A stretch of 64,000 nt of DNA from Chitinophagales bacterium. Its GTDB lineage: Bacteria; Bacteroidota; Bacteroidia; Chitinophagales; LD1. The stretch's first letter is position 1. Every line of letters starts with the position of its first letter. The notes under the pieces were generated by a model that saw only the letters and a list, made by a program, of their open reading frames with translations, did no database searches and had not been told where the DNA came from. The position numbers and the translations under genes were made by a program. Shown piece by piece: positions 33,724 to 42,150 of this stretch. The stretch lies in contig JAEUVA010000046.1 of assembly GCA_016787045.1 (NCBI GenBank), positions 235,355 to 299,354 on the forward strand, given 5' to 3'.

Positions 33724-35285
33724 TGATTGAGCTTCGCAAAAATGGGTTTGTTGCGAGTATAAATCTCTGTAAAGTATTCAAACCTTTCTGCATATAATTT
33801 TGCATTGGCTGCGTTAGGTACAAAAACCTTGCGCACCTCTACACTCTTAGCTGCATCTTCTAAACTTAAAATATCCAACGCCATTAAAGCCAACATAGCA
33901 GTACCTCGGCTATTGGCCATTAGCGGCTCATTGACCTGCTGAATTTTTCTATCCAGAACATCAGCCATTATGCTGCACCACAGCTCTGAGTTGGCACCAC
34001 CGCCTATAAAGTTGATGCTCTCCATTTTGCGGGCAGTCATCTTCTCTACAAACTGCAACAACCATCGCGCATTAAGTGATACGCCCTCTAATACTGCACG
34101 CATGAAATGCGCACGTGAACTACTCAAAGATACGTTGTAAAAACCTCCGCGGGCGCTGTGGTCATCTATAGGGCTGCGCTCGCCATACATCCAGGGCAAG
34201 AAAAAAACTCCCTCACTACCGGGTGCTACTTTGGCTGCGGTTTTATCTAACAATTTGTAGAAATCTTTTGGTGGCTCTGCGGTACTTAAATCATCTTTGG
34301 GATAAAAGAGATTATTCTTCAAAAAGTTAAGACAAGCGCCTGCCGTTTCTTGCTCATTAGCAATTAAATATCTGCCGGGAATTGCCGATGGGATGGTACC
34401 CATGTTGTGAAATATATCTGTTTTTTTGTATGGAACATGGCAAACCAACCACGATGAAGTGCCTACGTACACATGCCCCTCAAAATCGCGAATGGCGCCA
34501 GAACCTACAGCAGCACTTTGCAAATCGGGCGTACCGGAAACCACCCGAACATTTTCGTTTAACCCAAACTCGTGTGCTATAGATTTGCTTACAGTGCCAA
34601 TTACAGAGTTAGTTTTCACCAATTCGGGTAACTTTTCTTTTTCTATACCAGTCAGTTGCAATAACCCATCATGATATGTGATGTTATTGATATCTCTATT
34701 ATCGGTAATCCAATGCAGAGTGATAGAATCGTACGATGCGCAAAAACGGCCGGTGAGCCATAGATTCAAAAAATCTTTCGGTTCTAAAAACTTATAGGTG
34801 CGCTCATATACTTTTGGCAATTCACTTTTAATAAAAAGGATATGCGCTATGGAGTCTTTTCCGCTTTTAGTTGGTCCACCACCAGTCAGGTTTATCCACT
34901 TTAAAATTTTACCTACACCGTAACCTTCTACCCTTATTGGGCCGTGGGTAAGCTGCTTAACATGAGCGGCTCCTCTGGTATCCATCCATATTACAGCATT
35001 CATTAACTCTTTACCGTTTTTATCTACACACACCGTGCCGCTCCATTGTGCGGTGCAATTGACTCCTACAATTTGCTTGGTATCAATATTGGTTTTTGAA
35101 ATCAGGTTTTTGTAGGCAGTTGTAATGGCCTTCTTCCAATCTGTTGGGCGCTGCTCTGCACCACCGCCATCGGTAAGTAGCAGGGGAACTTCTTCAAACT
35201 CGTAACCCACGCAGCGGGCTTGAGTATCAAACAAACTTACTTTGGGGCCTGAGGTGCCGAGGTCTATAGTTAATATGTAGCTCAT
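33720..35285 (-). CDS. FGGY-family carbohydrate kinase (xylulokinase-like)
   Basis: A 521-residue two-domain sugar kinase. YILTIDLGTSGPKVSLFD is the phosphate-1 motif, TAQWSGTV and AVIWMDTRGA belong to the N-lobe, and GVSLNARWLLQFVEKM plus INFIGGGANSELWCSIMADVL are the C-lobe signatures. The family includes xylulokinase, gluconokinase and glycerol kinase. The substrate is not decidable: no xylose isomerase or transporter lies nearby. It is separated from aceA by a terminator at 35301-35336. Confidence 0.82.
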   Translation of the reverse strand: MSYILTIDLGTSGPKVSLFDTQARCVGYEFEEVPLLLTDGGGAEQRPTDWKKAITTAYKNLISKTNIDTKQIVGVNCTAQWSGTVCVDKNGKELMNAVIWMDTRGAAHVKQLTHGPIRVEGYGVGKILKWINLTGGGPTKSGKDSIAHILFIKSELPKVYERTYKFLEPKDFLNLWLTGRFCASYDSITLHWITDNRDINNITYHDGLLQLTGIEKEKLPELVKTNSVIGTVSKSIAHEFGLNENVRVVSGTPDLQSAAVGSGAIRDFEGHVYVGTSSWLVCHVPYKKTDIFHNMGTIPSAIPGRYLIANEQETAGACLNFLKNNLFYPKDDLSTAEPPKDFYKLLDKTAAKVAPGSEGVFFLPWMYGERSPIDDHSARGGFYNVSLSSSRAHFMRAVLEGVSLNARWLLQFVEKMTARKMESINFIGGGANSELWCSIMADVLDRKIQQVNEPLMANSRGTAMLALMALDILSLEDAAKSVEVRKVFVPNAANAKLYAERFEYFTEIYTRNKPIFAKLNH

Positions 35286-35300
35286 ACTGGTAAAAGTTGA

Positions 35301-35336
35301 AAAATAAAAAACCTCCCGTTTTTGAGGCGGGAGGTT
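35301..35336 (-). terminator. Rho-independent terminator after aceA
   Basis: AACCTCCCG (35310-35318) and CGGGAGGTT (35328-35336). On the minus strand the stem is followed by a T-rich run. It lies 60 bases past the aceA stop and just before the FGGY kinase start, ending the glyoxylate operon. Confidence 0.85.
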
Positions 35337-35396
35337 CTCATCATTTACTGCTAACCAAAAATCATAGATAAATGACGGTTTGTTTATGAAAATATT

Positions 35397-36677
35397 TTAG
35401 TGAAACTGCTCCGCTTCTGTAGAACCGGCTAAGGCAGTAGTAGAGCTTTGCCCTTGTTGCACCACGTTTTGTACGGCATCAAAATAACCGGTACCCACAA
35501 ATGCCTGGTGTTTAATGGCTTTAAATCCATCTTTTTCCATAGCAAATTCGCGCTGTTGCATTTCGCTAAAACCGGCCATACCGCGCTCTACATAGTTTTT
35601 AGAAAGTTCAAACATAGATGAGTTGAGTGCATGGAACCCGGCCAGTGTAATAAACTGGAACTTGTAGCCCATTGCCGCAATATCTTCACGGAAAGTGAGC
35701 ATTTGTTTTTCGTCCATAAACTTGGCCCAGTTAAAAGATGGCGAACAGTTGTAAGCCAACATTTTGCCCGGGTATTTGGCGTGAATGCCTTGTGCAAATT
35801 CACGCGCCAATCCTAAATCCGGGTTTCCGGTTTCCATCCAAATTAAATCGGCATACGGGGCGTAAGAAAGACCACGGTCAATACCTTGCTCTAAACCATT
35901 TTTTACATAGAAATAACCTTCCGGAGCACGCTTACCTGTTAGGAAACGGGTATCGCGAGGGTCCACATCAGTAGTTATCAAGTTTGCTGCTTCGGCATCT
36001 GTACGGGCAATTACCAAAGTAGGCACATTGCATACATCGGCAGCTAAACGCGCAGCAACTAATTTGTTGATAGCTTCCTGCGTAGGTACAAGCACCTTTC
36101 CACCTAAGTGTCCGCATTTTTTGGCAGAAGCCAATTGGTCTTCCCAATGCACACCCGCAGCACCTGCTTCAATCATGCCTTTCATTAATTCAAAAGCGTT
36201 CAGGTTGCCGCCAAAACCTGCTTCGGCATCGGCTACAATCGGCACCATCCAGTCGCGCTGTGGCTCGCCTTCCATATATTCAATTTGGTCTCTGCGCATT
36301 AAAGCATTGTTAATGCGCTTAACCACAGCAGGAACTGAGTTAGCCGGATACAGTGACTGGTCAGGATACATTTCGCTGCCAAGGTTAGCATCGGCTGCTA
36401 CCTGCCATCCAGATAGATAGATGGCCTTCATACCGGCTGCAACTTCTTGTACTGCCTGGTTACCGGTGAGGGCACCCAAACCGGCTACCCAGCTATCGGT
36501 GTGTAGACGGTTCCATAGTTTTTCGGCACCGTTGCGAGCCAATGAATATTCAATTTGAACAGAACCGGCAATGTTAATTACTTCTTCTGCTGTGTAAGGG
36601 CGGGTTACACCTTTCCATCTTGCATCAGTTTGCCAGTACTTTTTTAGCGCTTCTGCGCGTTGCTGTTTAGTTGCCAT
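35397..36677 (-). CDS. aceA: Isocitrate lyase
   Basis: A 426-residue TIM-barrel enzyme that splits isocitrate into succinate and glyoxylate. The catalytic loop KKCGH is at 186-190 with Cys188 as the active nucleophile/base; DAEAGFGGN binds magnesium, and YNCSPSFNW is the substrate-binding stretch. Length fits the E. coli type. With aceB it makes the glyoxylate shunt for growth on acetate or fatty acids. It is the last gene of a three-gene unit and starts 13 bases after the acyltransferase gene. Confidence 0.97.
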   Translation of the reverse strand: MATKQQRAEALKKYWQTDARWKGVTRPYTAEEVINIAGSVQIEYSLARNGAEKLWNRLHTDSWVAGLGALTGNQAVQEVAAGMKAIYLSGWQVAADANLGSEMYPDQSLYPANSVPAVVKRINNALMRRDQIEYMEGEPQRDWMVPIVADAEAGFGGNLNAFELMKGMIEAGAAGVHWEDQLASAKKCGHLGGKVLVPTQEAINKLVAARLAADVCNVPTLVIARTDAEAANLITTDVDPRDTRFLTGKRAPEGYFYVKNGLEQGIDRGLSYAPYADLIWMETGNPDLGLAREFAQGIHAKYPGKMLAYNCSPSFNWAKFMDEKQMLTFREDIAAMGYKFQFITLAGFHALNSSMFELSKNYVERGMAGFSEMQQREFAMEKDGFKAIKHQAFVGTGYFDAVQNVVQQGQSSTTALAGSTEAEQFH

Positions 36678-36690
36678 TTATTGTGTTGTT

Positions 36691-37764
36691 TTAGTTGACT
36701 CTTGACTTTACAATAGAAAAACTCAGATCTTTAATTTTCAAAAAATATTTTTCAAAATACTCATATGATACGGCTGATACGAGAATGGTTAACATTAGCC
36801 CAACTATAAAAAACAAATGTGTGGAGTAGTGGTGCGGCAGATAATGAAGGTAGGCCTTTTTTAGCAAAATGGCTATTGCTAAATGGTACACGTATAAGCC
36901 GTAAGAAATCTTGCCGAGAAATTTCAACCAACTCAATTCTAAGCAGACGATTGTCCGGCTGTTACAAGCCAGATTGATTATGATTAATGTAAAAAGAGTA
37001 GCAAAAAGCTGATCGTTTACATACTTGACATGAATATTGCTTATCCAGAGTGCTATTGTTGCTATGTACAGAAATATTTGAAACGGCACAGAAAAAAACA
37101 CCGTTAAAAGTTTAGGAAAGTGCAAGTATATCCACGCTGCGAAAGCACCAGTAGCCATACTGTTGAATGCTATACGAAGCAATAGCTTTGAAGTAAACTC
37201 TGCAGCACTGTTTTTACCGTTGTGATAGTGAGTGTTTATGTAGTCAAGCAGATTGGGTACTACAACAAAAACAGTGATTATAAGTAAGCAAATCAACACA
37301 AAGTACTTTCTGAAAAATGCTATCAAAAATGGCCATATCAGGTAAAACTGCTCCTCAGATCCCACTGACCAAAGAATACCCGCACCGGGGTACGCTTCAC
37401 GCATAACAAACAAGGCATTGGAAAGAAAAAACAAGTTAAACAAACCTGTTTTCACCGGATCAACTACACCACTAGGATGTACATTGAAATAGTATAGTAG
37501 AAATCCGATGATGGTAACGAGGTAGTATAGTGGCCAAATCCTCAAAACCCTTCGCATGAGAAAATAACCAATGGCTACCTTACCTGTTTGCTCCACTTCC
37601 TTAAACAAAAGGGAAGTAATTAAAAAACCACTTAGACAAAAAAACAAGATTACTCCCAAATGGCCGTTTATCACCGAGTCTCCATAGTAGTGATACACTA
37701 TCACACTAAGCGCAGCAAAAAAACGAAGGCCTGTAAGATTTGGAAAATATACTTGAGTTGACAT
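36691..37764 (-). CDS. Membrane acyltransferase 3 (OafA/YrhL-like)
   Basis: A 357-residue integral membrane protein with about ten helices. I chose the ATG at 37764 (MSTQVYFPNLTGLRFFAALSVIVYHYYG); a TTG ten codons upstream would overlap aceB. The family signature RFFAALSVIVYHYY has the conserved His, and VILFFCLSGFLITSLLFKE and WSVGSEEQFYLIWPFL complete it. Such proteins O-acylate sugars of LPS, capsule or peptidoglycan, or secreted lipids, from the inner membrane. Its place between aceB and aceA is unexpected and no glycan gene is adjacent. Confidence 0.85.
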   Translation of the reverse strand: MSTQVYFPNLTGLRFFAALSVIVYHYYGDSVINGHLGVILFFCLSGFLITSLLFKEVEQTGKVAIGYFLMRRVLRIWPLYYLVTIIGFLLYYFNVHPSGVVDPVKTGLFNLFFLSNALFVMREAYPGAGILWSVGSEEQFYLIWPFLIAFFRKYFVLICLLIITVFVVVPNLLDYINTHYHNGKNSAAEFTSKLLLRIAFNSMATGAFAAWIYLHFPKLLTVFFSVPFQIFLYIATIALWISNIHVKYVNDQLFATLFTLIIINLACNSRTIVCLELSWLKFLGKISYGLYVYHLAIAILLKKAYLHYLPHHYSTHLFFIVGLMLTILVSAVSYEYFEKYFLKIKDLSFSIVKSRVN

Positions 37765-37786
37765 TGGGTGTACGCAGCTATCCAGA

Positions 37787-39379
37787 TTAATCAATTTCTT
37801 CGTAAGCTGGCAGGGTCAAAAACTCTTTGTAATCGCCCTGCTGCACCAGTTCATCAAAAATTTCAATGGCGCGTTTCATAGTTGCGGTGTTGTAGGCAGT
37901 TTCACCTACATACGCTTTTACATTCTCTAATTCTGATGGAAGAATTTCTTTGAATAGTTCATAAGTAACCATTCTGCCATCATCTAGTTTGCTGCCGTTT
38001 TTAATCCATTGCCAAACCTGTGTGCGCGATATTTCGGCTGTGGCGGCATCTTCCATTAAGTTGTGCAGAGCCGCTGCACCCACACCGCGTAACCAACTTT
38101 CAATGTAAAGAATACCTACATTGATGTTCATGCGTAAACCGTTTTCGGTAATGGTTCCTTCGCAGGGAGTAAGTAAATCTTTTTGCGTATAAACTTCTCC
38201 CTCACGAGTAATATGGTAATTGTTGGGCGTTTTCATATTCTCATTGAAAACATCCATGGCTACACCCACCAAGCCCGGGTGAGCTACCCATGTGCCGTCA
38301 TGCCCGTTGATAGCTTCGCGAATTTTATCTTGCTTCACTTTATCTATTGCAGCAGTGTTTGCGGCTTCGTTATTCTTAATTGGAATAAAGGCACTCATAC
38401 CGCCCATAGCGTGTACATTCCGCTTGTGGCAGGTTTGTATCACCAACTTGCTGTAAGCCGCCATAAAAGGCACGGCCATAGAAACCTGAATGCGGTCGGG
38501 CAGTATGTACCCCTCTACATTACGTAGCTTTTTAATATAAGAGAAAATGTAATCCCAACGCCCGCAGTTGAGACCTGCCATGTGCTCGCGCAGTTCGTAA
38601 ATAATTTCGTGCAACTCAAAAGTTGCAGTGATGGTTTCTATCAGTACAGTAGCTTTAATAGTGCCTTGTGGAATACCAAGTTCATTTTGCGCCAGCACAA
38701 ACACATCGTTCCACAAACGGGCCTCTAAATAGCTTTCCATTTTTGGTAAATAAAAGTATGGCCCGGTGCCGTTTGCAATAAGTTGTTTTGCATTATGAAA
38801 AAAGAACAAACCAAAATCAAACAGTGAGCCGCTCATTACTTCTCCATCTATTTTCACATGCTTTTCGGGCAAATGCCAGCCGCGTGGGCGCACCATCAGT
38901 ACGGCAGTTTTTTCGCTCAGCTTATATTCTTTACCTGCTTCGTTTTTAAAAGAAATAGTTTTGCGGATAGCATCGCGCAGGTTGAGTTGCCCGTCTATAT
39001 TGTTGTTCCAAAATGGCGAGTTTGAATCTTCAAAATCGGCCATAAAAACCTTAGCGCCACTATTCAACGCATTGATTATCATCTTGCGGTCAACGGGGCC
39101 TGTAATTTCTACTCTCCTGTCCTGAATATCGGCAGGTATGGGCGCTGCTACCCAATCGCTTTCACGAATGGCTTTGGTTTCCGGTAAAAAGTCGGGTAGT
39201 TTTCCTCCATCAATAGCTTTCTGGCGCTCCACACGGGCTGCCAACAGTTCTAGTCTTCTTTTATTGAACGTACGCTGGAGTTTGACTACAAACTCTAGGG
39301 CCTCGGGAGTAAGTATTTCGGCAAACTGCTCCGGTACCGGAGCTAAAATCTCTAAACCATTGATTGCAGCTAATGCCAT
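37787..39379 (-). CDS. aceB: Malate synthase, A type
   Basis: A 530-residue enzyme that joins glyoxylate and acetyl-CoA to malate. The ATG at 39379 (MALAAINGLEILAP) is preferred; a TTG six codons upstream is possible. Motifs include FMADFEDSNSPFW, LMVRPRGWHLPEKH, ATVLIETITATFELHEIIYELREH and WIKNG; the Arg and Glu/Asp metal ligands of the AceB type are present. The length matches malate synthase A rather than the 720-residue G form. It is the first gene of the glyoxylate operon and has two GAAATTTC palindromes upstream. Confidence 0.96.
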   Translation of the reverse strand: MALAAINGLEILAPVPEQFAEILTPEALEFVVKLQRTFNKRRLELLAARVERQKAIDGGKLPDFLPETKAIRESDWVAAPIPADIQDRRVEITGPVDRKMIINALNSGAKVFMADFEDSNSPFWNNNIDGQLNLRDAIRKTISFKNEAGKEYKLSEKTAVLMVRPRGWHLPEKHVKIDGEVMSGSLFDFGLFFFHNAKQLIANGTGPYFYLPKMESYLEARLWNDVFVLAQNELGIPQGTIKATVLIETITATFELHEIIYELREHMAGLNCGRWDYIFSYIKKLRNVEGYILPDRIQVSMAVPFMAAYSKLVIQTCHKRNVHAMGGMSAFIPIKNNEAANTAAIDKVKQDKIREAINGHDGTWVAHPGLVGVAMDVFNENMKTPNNYHITREGEVYTQKDLLTPCEGTITENGLRMNINVGILYIESWLRGVGAAALHNLMEDAATAEISRTQVWQWIKNGSKLDDGRMVTYELFKEILPSELENVKAYVGETAYNTATMKRAIEIFDELVQQGDYKEFLTLPAYEEID

Positions 39380-39383
39380 TGCA

Positions 39384-39431
39384 GAAATTTCGCGCAAATA
39401 TCTAAAGAAAAATGAAATAGCGAAATTTCGC
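39384..39431 (-). promoter_or_regulatory. Two GAAATTTC palindromes upstream of aceB
   Basis: GAAATTTC occurs at 39384-39391 and again at 39422-39429, 38 bases apart from centre to centre. The distal copy extends to the perfect 12-base palindrome GCGAAATTTCGC (39420-39431), and the proximal copy has the right half GAAATTTCGC. Both lie within 53 bases of the aceB ATG, where an operator for the glyoxylate operon could be. No regulator gene is adjacent, so the link is by position only. Confidence 0.45.
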
Positions 39432-39466
39432 TGGCAAGGAAAATTTGCTGATTAAAAAAAACGATA

Positions 39467-40126
39467 TCAGCGAGTTTGTGGCAACAACTCAACACCTAAT
39501 GTAGCAAACGTTTCTGTGCGCATTCTCTGCAACTTATTGTTAATGAATTTATCACGTGAACCCTCTTGCATTATCTCAATTTTGGTTTGATTGCCCTTTA
39601 GGCGAATGGCCGCATTTCGCAGTTTTTTTGCTTTGAGTAGATACACCTCTTTGTTGAGTAAATACTCGTGGCCCAAACCCAACTCAATTTTTTTTGTTTG
39701 GCTAAAACCCAACATTGTGTTGTACTGATGCGCTACGGCATTATCGCCCTTTACTTTGGCAAAAACAGTTTGAATGTTGAGCAAAAGAAAAAACACATCT
39801 AACATGGCTAGCGATGCGCTAACCGGTATGTCTGTGCCCAAATAAGCATCATCATAGATAAATAATCCGCTATAAGCTGTTTGGCTTTCCCAGTCAATAG
39901 ACGACATATTGATAAGCCCTACGTAGTTGCCATTGTACTGAATAAGAAAAAAATAATTCTGTTCGTTATTTACTGAGGTAAACCACTCTTGCTGCATTGC
40001 GGTGGTAATCTCACCCTTGTAAAACATGTGCTTAGCAATTTTTTTATCGTTACGCCAATGGCGCACCATCTCTGTATGCTGTGCGGTAAGCAGTTCTAAC
40101 GTTATGCCGTAGCGGGAGATTTTCAT
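39467..40126 (-). CDS. GNAT-family N-acetyltransferase, PseH-like
   Basis: A 219-residue protein. VRHWRNDKKIAKHMFYKGEITTAMQQEWF is the start of a RimJ/RimL/PseH-type GNAT domain, and YIAL-like strands follow up to KVKGDNAVAHQYNTMLGFSQ, which is the acetyl-CoA-binding GF motif area. PseH-like enzymes N-acetylate amino sugars for surface glycans. The last 60 residues (from about 160) are basic and unlike GNAT. It is nine bases after the GT2 gene, so an amino-sugar substrate in the same glycan is a fair inference. The acceptor is unknown. Confidence 0.72.
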   Translation of the reverse strand: MKISRYGITLELLTAQHTEMVRHWRNDKKIAKHMFYKGEITTAMQQEWFTSVNNEQNYFFLIQYNGNYVGLINMSSIDWESQTAYSGLFIYDDAYLGTDIPVSASLAMLDVFFLLLNIQTVFAKVKGDNAVAHQYNTMLGFSQTKKIELGLGHEYLLNKEVYLLKAKKLRNAAIRLKGNQTKIEIMQEGSRDKFINNKLQRMRTETFATLGVELLPQTR

Positions 40127-40135
40127 AAAATGCTA

Positions 40136-41062
40136 CTACTTCAATACTTCTTGTATAAGGTAAGGTGGCTTACGATGCTGCAAAGCAAACAGGCGGTTAA
40201 GGTACTCGCCTATAATACCCAGCGAAAACAAGATGAGCCCGGTGGACATAAAAATAGAAACGATAAGCGCAGTGAATCCGATAAATGCATCGTACACTAT
40301 CTTCATGTAAATAAAATAGCATATAAATAAGAGGCAAATCCAAAAAGAGAAAAAACCGAACCAAGTCATAAAACGAAGGGGTACAGTGGTATATGAAAAA
40401 ATGAGATTTAAAGAGAGGAGCACTAGCTTGGGAAGGCTATAGCCCGAGGTGCCTTCTCTGCGTGGAGCATGGCGCACCTGTTGCCATTCAATTTTGGTAG
40501 TGTGCCACGAGAGTATTTCGTCAATAAAAGTGAAGGAATGGTTGTAATGTTTTACTTTTTCTATCACCGTTTGGCGAATAATTTTGAAACTACTCCCCTG
40601 ACCCACCGTGTTGCCAAATTTTTCAAAAATATAGGCCACAAAATTGCTACCCCATTTACGGAAATTGTTGTGCTGCCGCTCGCCTTCATATACGCCATAC
40701 ACCATATCTGCCTGTGTCTCTTCAATGCGATTGATTAGTAAGTGAATATCTTCAGGATAGAACTGCAAATCATCATCAATGGTTACTACATATTTGCCCT
40801 GTGCATACTGAAAGCCGCAAAGCAGCGCTTTATGCTGCCCAAAGTTTTTGCGCAGATGTATGGCCGTCATTTTCTCCGCAAACTGTTCTTTCAGTTCTTT
40901 AATCACTTGCCAACTGCTATCGGTGCTAAAATCGTTGACTAATACCAACTCAAAACTCATGTTTAAATCTACAAATGCTTTACTCACACGTTCGCATAAC
41001 TCACGCAATGTTTTTGCACTATTATACACCGGTATCACAACACTAAACTCTGGCGCTTGCAT
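40136..41062 (-). CDS. Family 2 glycosyltransferase, GtrB/ArnC-like
   Basis: A 308-residue membrane-bound GT-A enzyme. FSVVIPVYNSAKTL starts the nucleotide-binding fold, LVLVNDFSTDSSWQ and VTIDDDLQFYPEDI supply the metal-binding aspartates, and SSFKIIRQ plus REGTSGYSLPKLV match the GtrB/DPM/ArnC family. Two helices (about 232-255 and 267-290) anchor the C-terminus. Such enzymes load a sugar onto undecaprenyl phosphate. Its start overlaps the KAS III-like stop by one base (TAATG), so the two are coupled. Confidence 0.82.
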   Translation of the reverse strand: MQAPEFSVVIPVYNSAKTLRELCERVSKAFVDLNMSFELVLVNDFSTDSSWQVIKELKEQFAEKMTAIHLRKNFGQHKALLCGFQYAQGKYVVTIDDDLQFYPEDIHLLINRIEETQADMVYGVYEGERQHNNFRKWGSNFVAYIFEKFGNTVGQGSSFKIIRQTVIEKVKHYNHSFTFIDEILSWHTTKIEWQQVRHAPRREGTSGYSLPKLVLLSLNLIFSYTTVPLRFMTWFGFFSFWICLLFICYFIYMKIVYDAFIGFTALIVSIFMSTGLILFSLGIIGEYLNRLFALQHRKPPYLIQEVLK

Positions 41063-42117
41063 TAACTTACTTCAATTAACTCTGAGCAAATAATATTTTC
41101 TGTTTTCAATAATACACTACCCCAACTTAGCCCTACACCAAACCCCGATAATAGCAAATTAAGCGATTGACTTTGCAATTGATTTCGTAATTGTGTAACC
41201 ATGGTAACAGGAATTGTTGCCGAACTAGTGTTACCAAAATCGTGCAAACTGTATGGCACCTTTTCTTTGGGAGCGTTCAGTTTTTTGCGCACACTCTCTA
41301 GCATCAGCAAATTTGCCTGATGGAAAACAGCGTACTCAACATCATCAACTGTTTTTTGGTGAGCATTAAAAAGCGCTTGAATATTAGGCGCAACTTCGCG
41401 CAGCGCAAAATTGAAAATTTTCAAGCCATCTAATTTCATATCGGCATTACTACGGCATATACCCGGTTCAAACTCGTTTACTGTAAACGATTGTTTATTT
41501 ATCGGATTTCTAAAACCTCCATCGGGCACAATTATATCGTCAAACTCGCTGCCGTCATTCTGCAAATGAAAGTGCATGTCGTTGTTCAAAGAATACTCCA
41601 GCGCAGATGCAGAACCGGCATCGCTGAATAACGGCCAGGTGCTTTTGTCTTTATCTGAAATTACGTGGGTACTTACATCACCAACCAGTAGCAGCGCTTT
41701 AGCACCCGGCATATTCTGCAACATACTACCTATTATACTTAACCCATATACATAACCGGAACATCCTAAATTTACATCAAAGGCCAAACAGTTTTTGCCT
41801 AAACCCAAACGATGCTGTAAGATAGATGCCGTATTGGGTATCACATAATCGGGGGTTTGTGTAACCATTACTAAAGCTGAAATATCCGCAGCATTCCATT
41901 GCAAATGGTTAAGTAATTTTTGGGCTGCCGCAAAACATAAATCAGCAGCGGTTATACCTTTTGGGGCCACCCTCCGGTAACGTATGCCTACAGTTTTTAC
42001 AAACATTTCGCGCTCTCGCTCAGAAAGTAAATTGCATTGCAAATTATCTTGAACGGCAGTGGGTACTGCTGCTGCAATTCCGGATAATTTAATGTTAGGT
42101 ATAGTAAAAAGCGACAT
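41062..42117 (-). CDS. 3-oxoacyl-ACP synthase III-like ketosynthase
   Basis: A 351-residue thiolase-fold protein. The catalytic triad is intact: Cys119 in DVNLGCSGYVYG, His266 in FHQANLLM and Asn296 in FGNTSSATIP. FabH condenses acetyl-CoA with malonyl-ACP, but this gene lies in a glycan-type group and is more like the KAS III-related enzymes found in O-antigen or specialised clusters than like a housekeeping fabH. It probably makes or transfers a short acyl group. It follows the OstA-like gene with 33 bases between. Confidence 0.8.
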   Translation of the reverse strand: MSLFTIPNIKLSGIAAAVPTAVQDNLQCNLLSEREREMFVKTVGIRYRRVAPKGITAADLCFAAAQKLLNHLQWNAADISALVMVTQTPDYVIPNTASILQHRLGLGKNCLAFDVNLGCSGYVYGLSIIGSMLQNMPGAKALLLVGDVSTHVISDKDKSTWPLFSDAGSASALEYSLNNDMHFHLQNDGSEFDDIIVPDGGFRNPINKQSFTVNEFEPGICRSNADMKLDGLKIFNFALREVAPNIQALFNAHQKTVDDVEYAVFHQANLLMLESVRKKLNAPKEKVPYSLHDFGNTSSATIPVTMVTQLRNQLQSQSLNLLLSGFGVGLSWGSVLLKTENIICSELIEVS

Positions 42118-42150
42118 GCGTGTTCAAACCTACACTTTTAAGAGGAAGAT

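Noticed and set aside
39447..39471. Inverted repeat GCTGAT-N13-ATCAGC near the GNAT stop codon
   Set aside because: It resembles the cco palindromes, but the spacer is 13 rather than 4 bases and it covers a stop codon. The T-run lies in its loop, so it is also no normal terminator.
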